Of a DNA stretch of 64,000 bases, positions 62,794-64,000 are shown piece by piece (position 1 is the stretch's first letter; every line of letters starts with the position of its first letter). Below the pieces are notes generated by a model, which searched no databases, was not told the origin of the DNA, and saw only the letters and a list, made by a program, of their open reading frames with translations. The stretch spans positions 1,488,001 to 1,552,000 of the forward strand of contig NZ_AP024546.1 of assembly GCF_018406645.1 (NCBI RefSeq), written 5' to 3'. A program made the translations under genes and the position numbers. This stretch comes from Lysobacter helvus (lineage in GTDB: Bacteria; Pseudomonadota; Gammaproteobacteria; Xanthomonadales; Xanthomonadaceae).

Positions 62794-64000
62794 ATGGCGA
62801 AAAGGACGTCGGGGAAGGTTTCAGTACATCAGCTCATTGCGGAGGCAAGAAGCGGACCGGATCGTCGCGTACTGGCAGTCCACAATTTCAAGCGCTTTCA
62901 CTCGCCGGCAGAGCAAGTTAGAAATTTCCAGTCGATATTTGGATCGCGCCAAGTTTTGGAATCGATCCATGGGCCAGCATTTCCATCTGGTCCGGCTCAG
63001 ATATTTTCAACAAAAGTCCGGGCTCCCGCGACCTCAACTGTTTCCGAGGTAATTTGGGCTATAAACCGTTGCGCATTCTACGGCGCGGACCTCAGTCGGT
63101 TCGTTGCCAATAGGCTGCAGTTCGAGCATCAAGTCGTAAGTTCCGACTTTGAATCGGCACAAGCATCGCTCTCAAGTATCCAGCAGGACTTCGGATACTC
63201 CCAGTGGTTACTTGAAAATCGGATATTGGTTGCGGACCTAGAGGGGACTGAACAACTCCGCTCGATGGAGGCGCAAATCTACGATGAGCTCGAGGCGCGC
63301 TCTCTCGCTCAAGTGATCTTTCATTTCGCCGCGGCCAGGGTCAAGGCAAAGGGCGAGTCCGTCAAGGTCAGAGATGAACTCTCAAGACTGTTAGATCCCG
63401 TCGGTGGCCACGACGTCGACAAATACCTAATCACCAAGATTCTGGACCTTCCGAGCCCGGAATATGACGCAATCGCGCCAACCTTAAATTTCGAGGCAAA
63501 CTCGAGCGTCATTGATCACTATGAGACGTTGCTGAAATCTCTGGTGTGGCTGTGTGCGATCGACTCGTTCGTTGAGCTGGCAGGATTTGCGCTTCGTCAA
63601 TCCCTGGATGTTCTCTATAAGCGGACACGCGATCAGCGCATTGTTCCCTTGCTTCGCGCTGTGGGAGTTGTTGTCGCCAGCAGCGTTAGCTCGGAAAGCC
63701 GAGCACGCGTTCTAGAGCTGTTTTTTAAGTCGGACTATTCGGCCGTTTCTGAAGCTGCAGTTCGTCATCTCAATTCCGATCCGTTGGACATGATTGCGCT
63801 GGCGGTGCTGGCGAAGTCGGATGTGAGGGCTGGGACTTCCACAGAACTCGGGTATCCGATACTCGACCGCGCAAAAGCGAGCCTGATAGAAGTCTTCAAG
63901 CTCAGCGAGAAGGCATATGCGAGTGCTGCGGACATTATCGCCATGTCCCTGCAGTTTTATTCCCACGACTGGGCCTTGCAGGTAAGGCAAATTGCCGTGG
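62794..64000 (+). CDS. Unrecognised protein at an island edge, 5' part (at least 402 aa)
   Basis: An ATG at 62794, 6 bases after AGGGG, opens a frame that stays open to the right edge, 402 codons without a stop. The protein begins MAKRTSGKVSVHQLIAEARS, has no signal peptide or membrane helix, and is mainly amphipathic helix after residue 130 (for example LLKSLVWLCAIDSFVELAGF and HLNSDPLDMIALAVLAKSD). It uses codons rare elsewhere in this window (ATA, AGA, TTA, CTA) and its GC content is near 53%. No known domain is recognised. It starts 30 bases after aceE and is probably acquired. Confidence 0.75.
   Translation, partial: MAKRTSGKVSVHQLIAEARSGPDRRVLAVHNFKRFHSPAEQVRNFQSIFGSRQVLESIHGPAFPSGPAQIFSTKVRAPATSTVSEVIWAINRCAFYGADLSRFVANRLQFEHQVVSSDFESAQASLSSIQQDFGYSQWLLENRILVADLEGTEQLRSMEAQIYDELEARSLAQVIFHFAAARVKAKGESVKVRDELSRLLDPVGGHDVDKYLITKILDLPSPEYDAIAPTLNFEANSSVIDHYETLLKSLVWLCAIDSFVELAGFALRQSLDVLYKRTRDQRIVPLLRAVGVVVASSVSSESRARVLELFFKSDYSAVSEAAVRHLNSDPLDMIALAVLAKSDVRAGTSTELGYPILDRAKASLIEVFKLSEKAYASAADIIAMSLQFYSHDWALQVRQIAV

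Noticed and set aside
62837-63052. A 71-codon plus-strand frame near the right end
   Set aside because: It overlaps, in another frame, the 402-codon frame that begins at 62794 with a good ribosome site, so it is probably spurious.
63712-63990. A 92-codon minus-strand frame at the right edge
   Set aside because: It lies opposite the long plus-strand frame and shows no domain or start signal.

Overview
The window is a high-GC (roughly 68-70%) stretch of a gammaproteobacterial chromosome, most likely from the Xanthomonadaceae/Lysobacteraceae (Lysobacter-like). The main clues are the aa3-oxidase cluster with its DUF2909 gene, a plant-type glutamate-cysteine ligase, the short AMP nucleosidase, a CGFS glutaredoxin fused to a rhodanese, and GGGACC-rich and CCTCCCC-type intergenic repeats. 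This placement is inferred from gene content, because no rRNA is present. Coding density is very high. No gap between genes exceeds 300 bases; the longest are 34702-34956 and 56483-56728, and both contain features described below. I saw no tRNA, rRNA, CRISPR array, transposase or prophage gene.

Layout. 1-1967: the 5' part of putA (minus strand). 2116-10724: a complete cytochrome c oxidase locus holding subunits II, I and III, copper insertion (CtaG), SURF1, heme A synthesis (CtaA, CyoE) and small membrane proteins. 10979-13565: dnaG, a yqeY-like gene and rpsU, with rpoD not following dnaG. 13681-17951: tsaD, folB and folK, then a pteridine reductase, a MidA-type methyltransferase and a VanZ-like protein. 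17928-24460 (all minus strand): cca, a lytic transglycosylase, an EEP-family nuclease/phosphatase, two DsbA-like proteins and a di-heme cytochrome c4. 24614-30561: engB, gshA, a TPR lipoprotein, and the glutathione-dependent formaldehyde detoxification pair (frmA-fghA).

30696-40850 is more accessory. It has a secreted M11-like metalloprotease, a large secreted protein and an ATP-pyrophosphatase enclosed by two structured direct repeats, a LuxR-type regulator, a DegV protein, a kappa-GST-like isomerase, a DUF1761 membrane protein and a coupled pair of exported amidohydrolases, one of which lacks its metal motif. 40955-52038 contains AMP nucleosidase, several small conserved genes, a glutaredoxin/A-type-like/rhodanese fusion, a polysaccharide deacetylase, an alaA-SGNH hydrolase-methyltransferase operon, rsgA with a candidate seven-codon leader, a QEGLA-motif (DUF1704) metalloprotein and a polytopic membrane protein.

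52092-62763 carries maeB, a glycosyltransferase cluster surrounding a secreted protein with a canonical sigma-54 promoter, and aceE. Base composition falls within the last ~600 bases of aceE and stays low to the window end. There an unrecognised protein (at least 402 residues, open past the right edge) starts at 62794. This is probably the left edge of a genomic island and is the best candidate here for an undescribed system, but it is truncated by the window.
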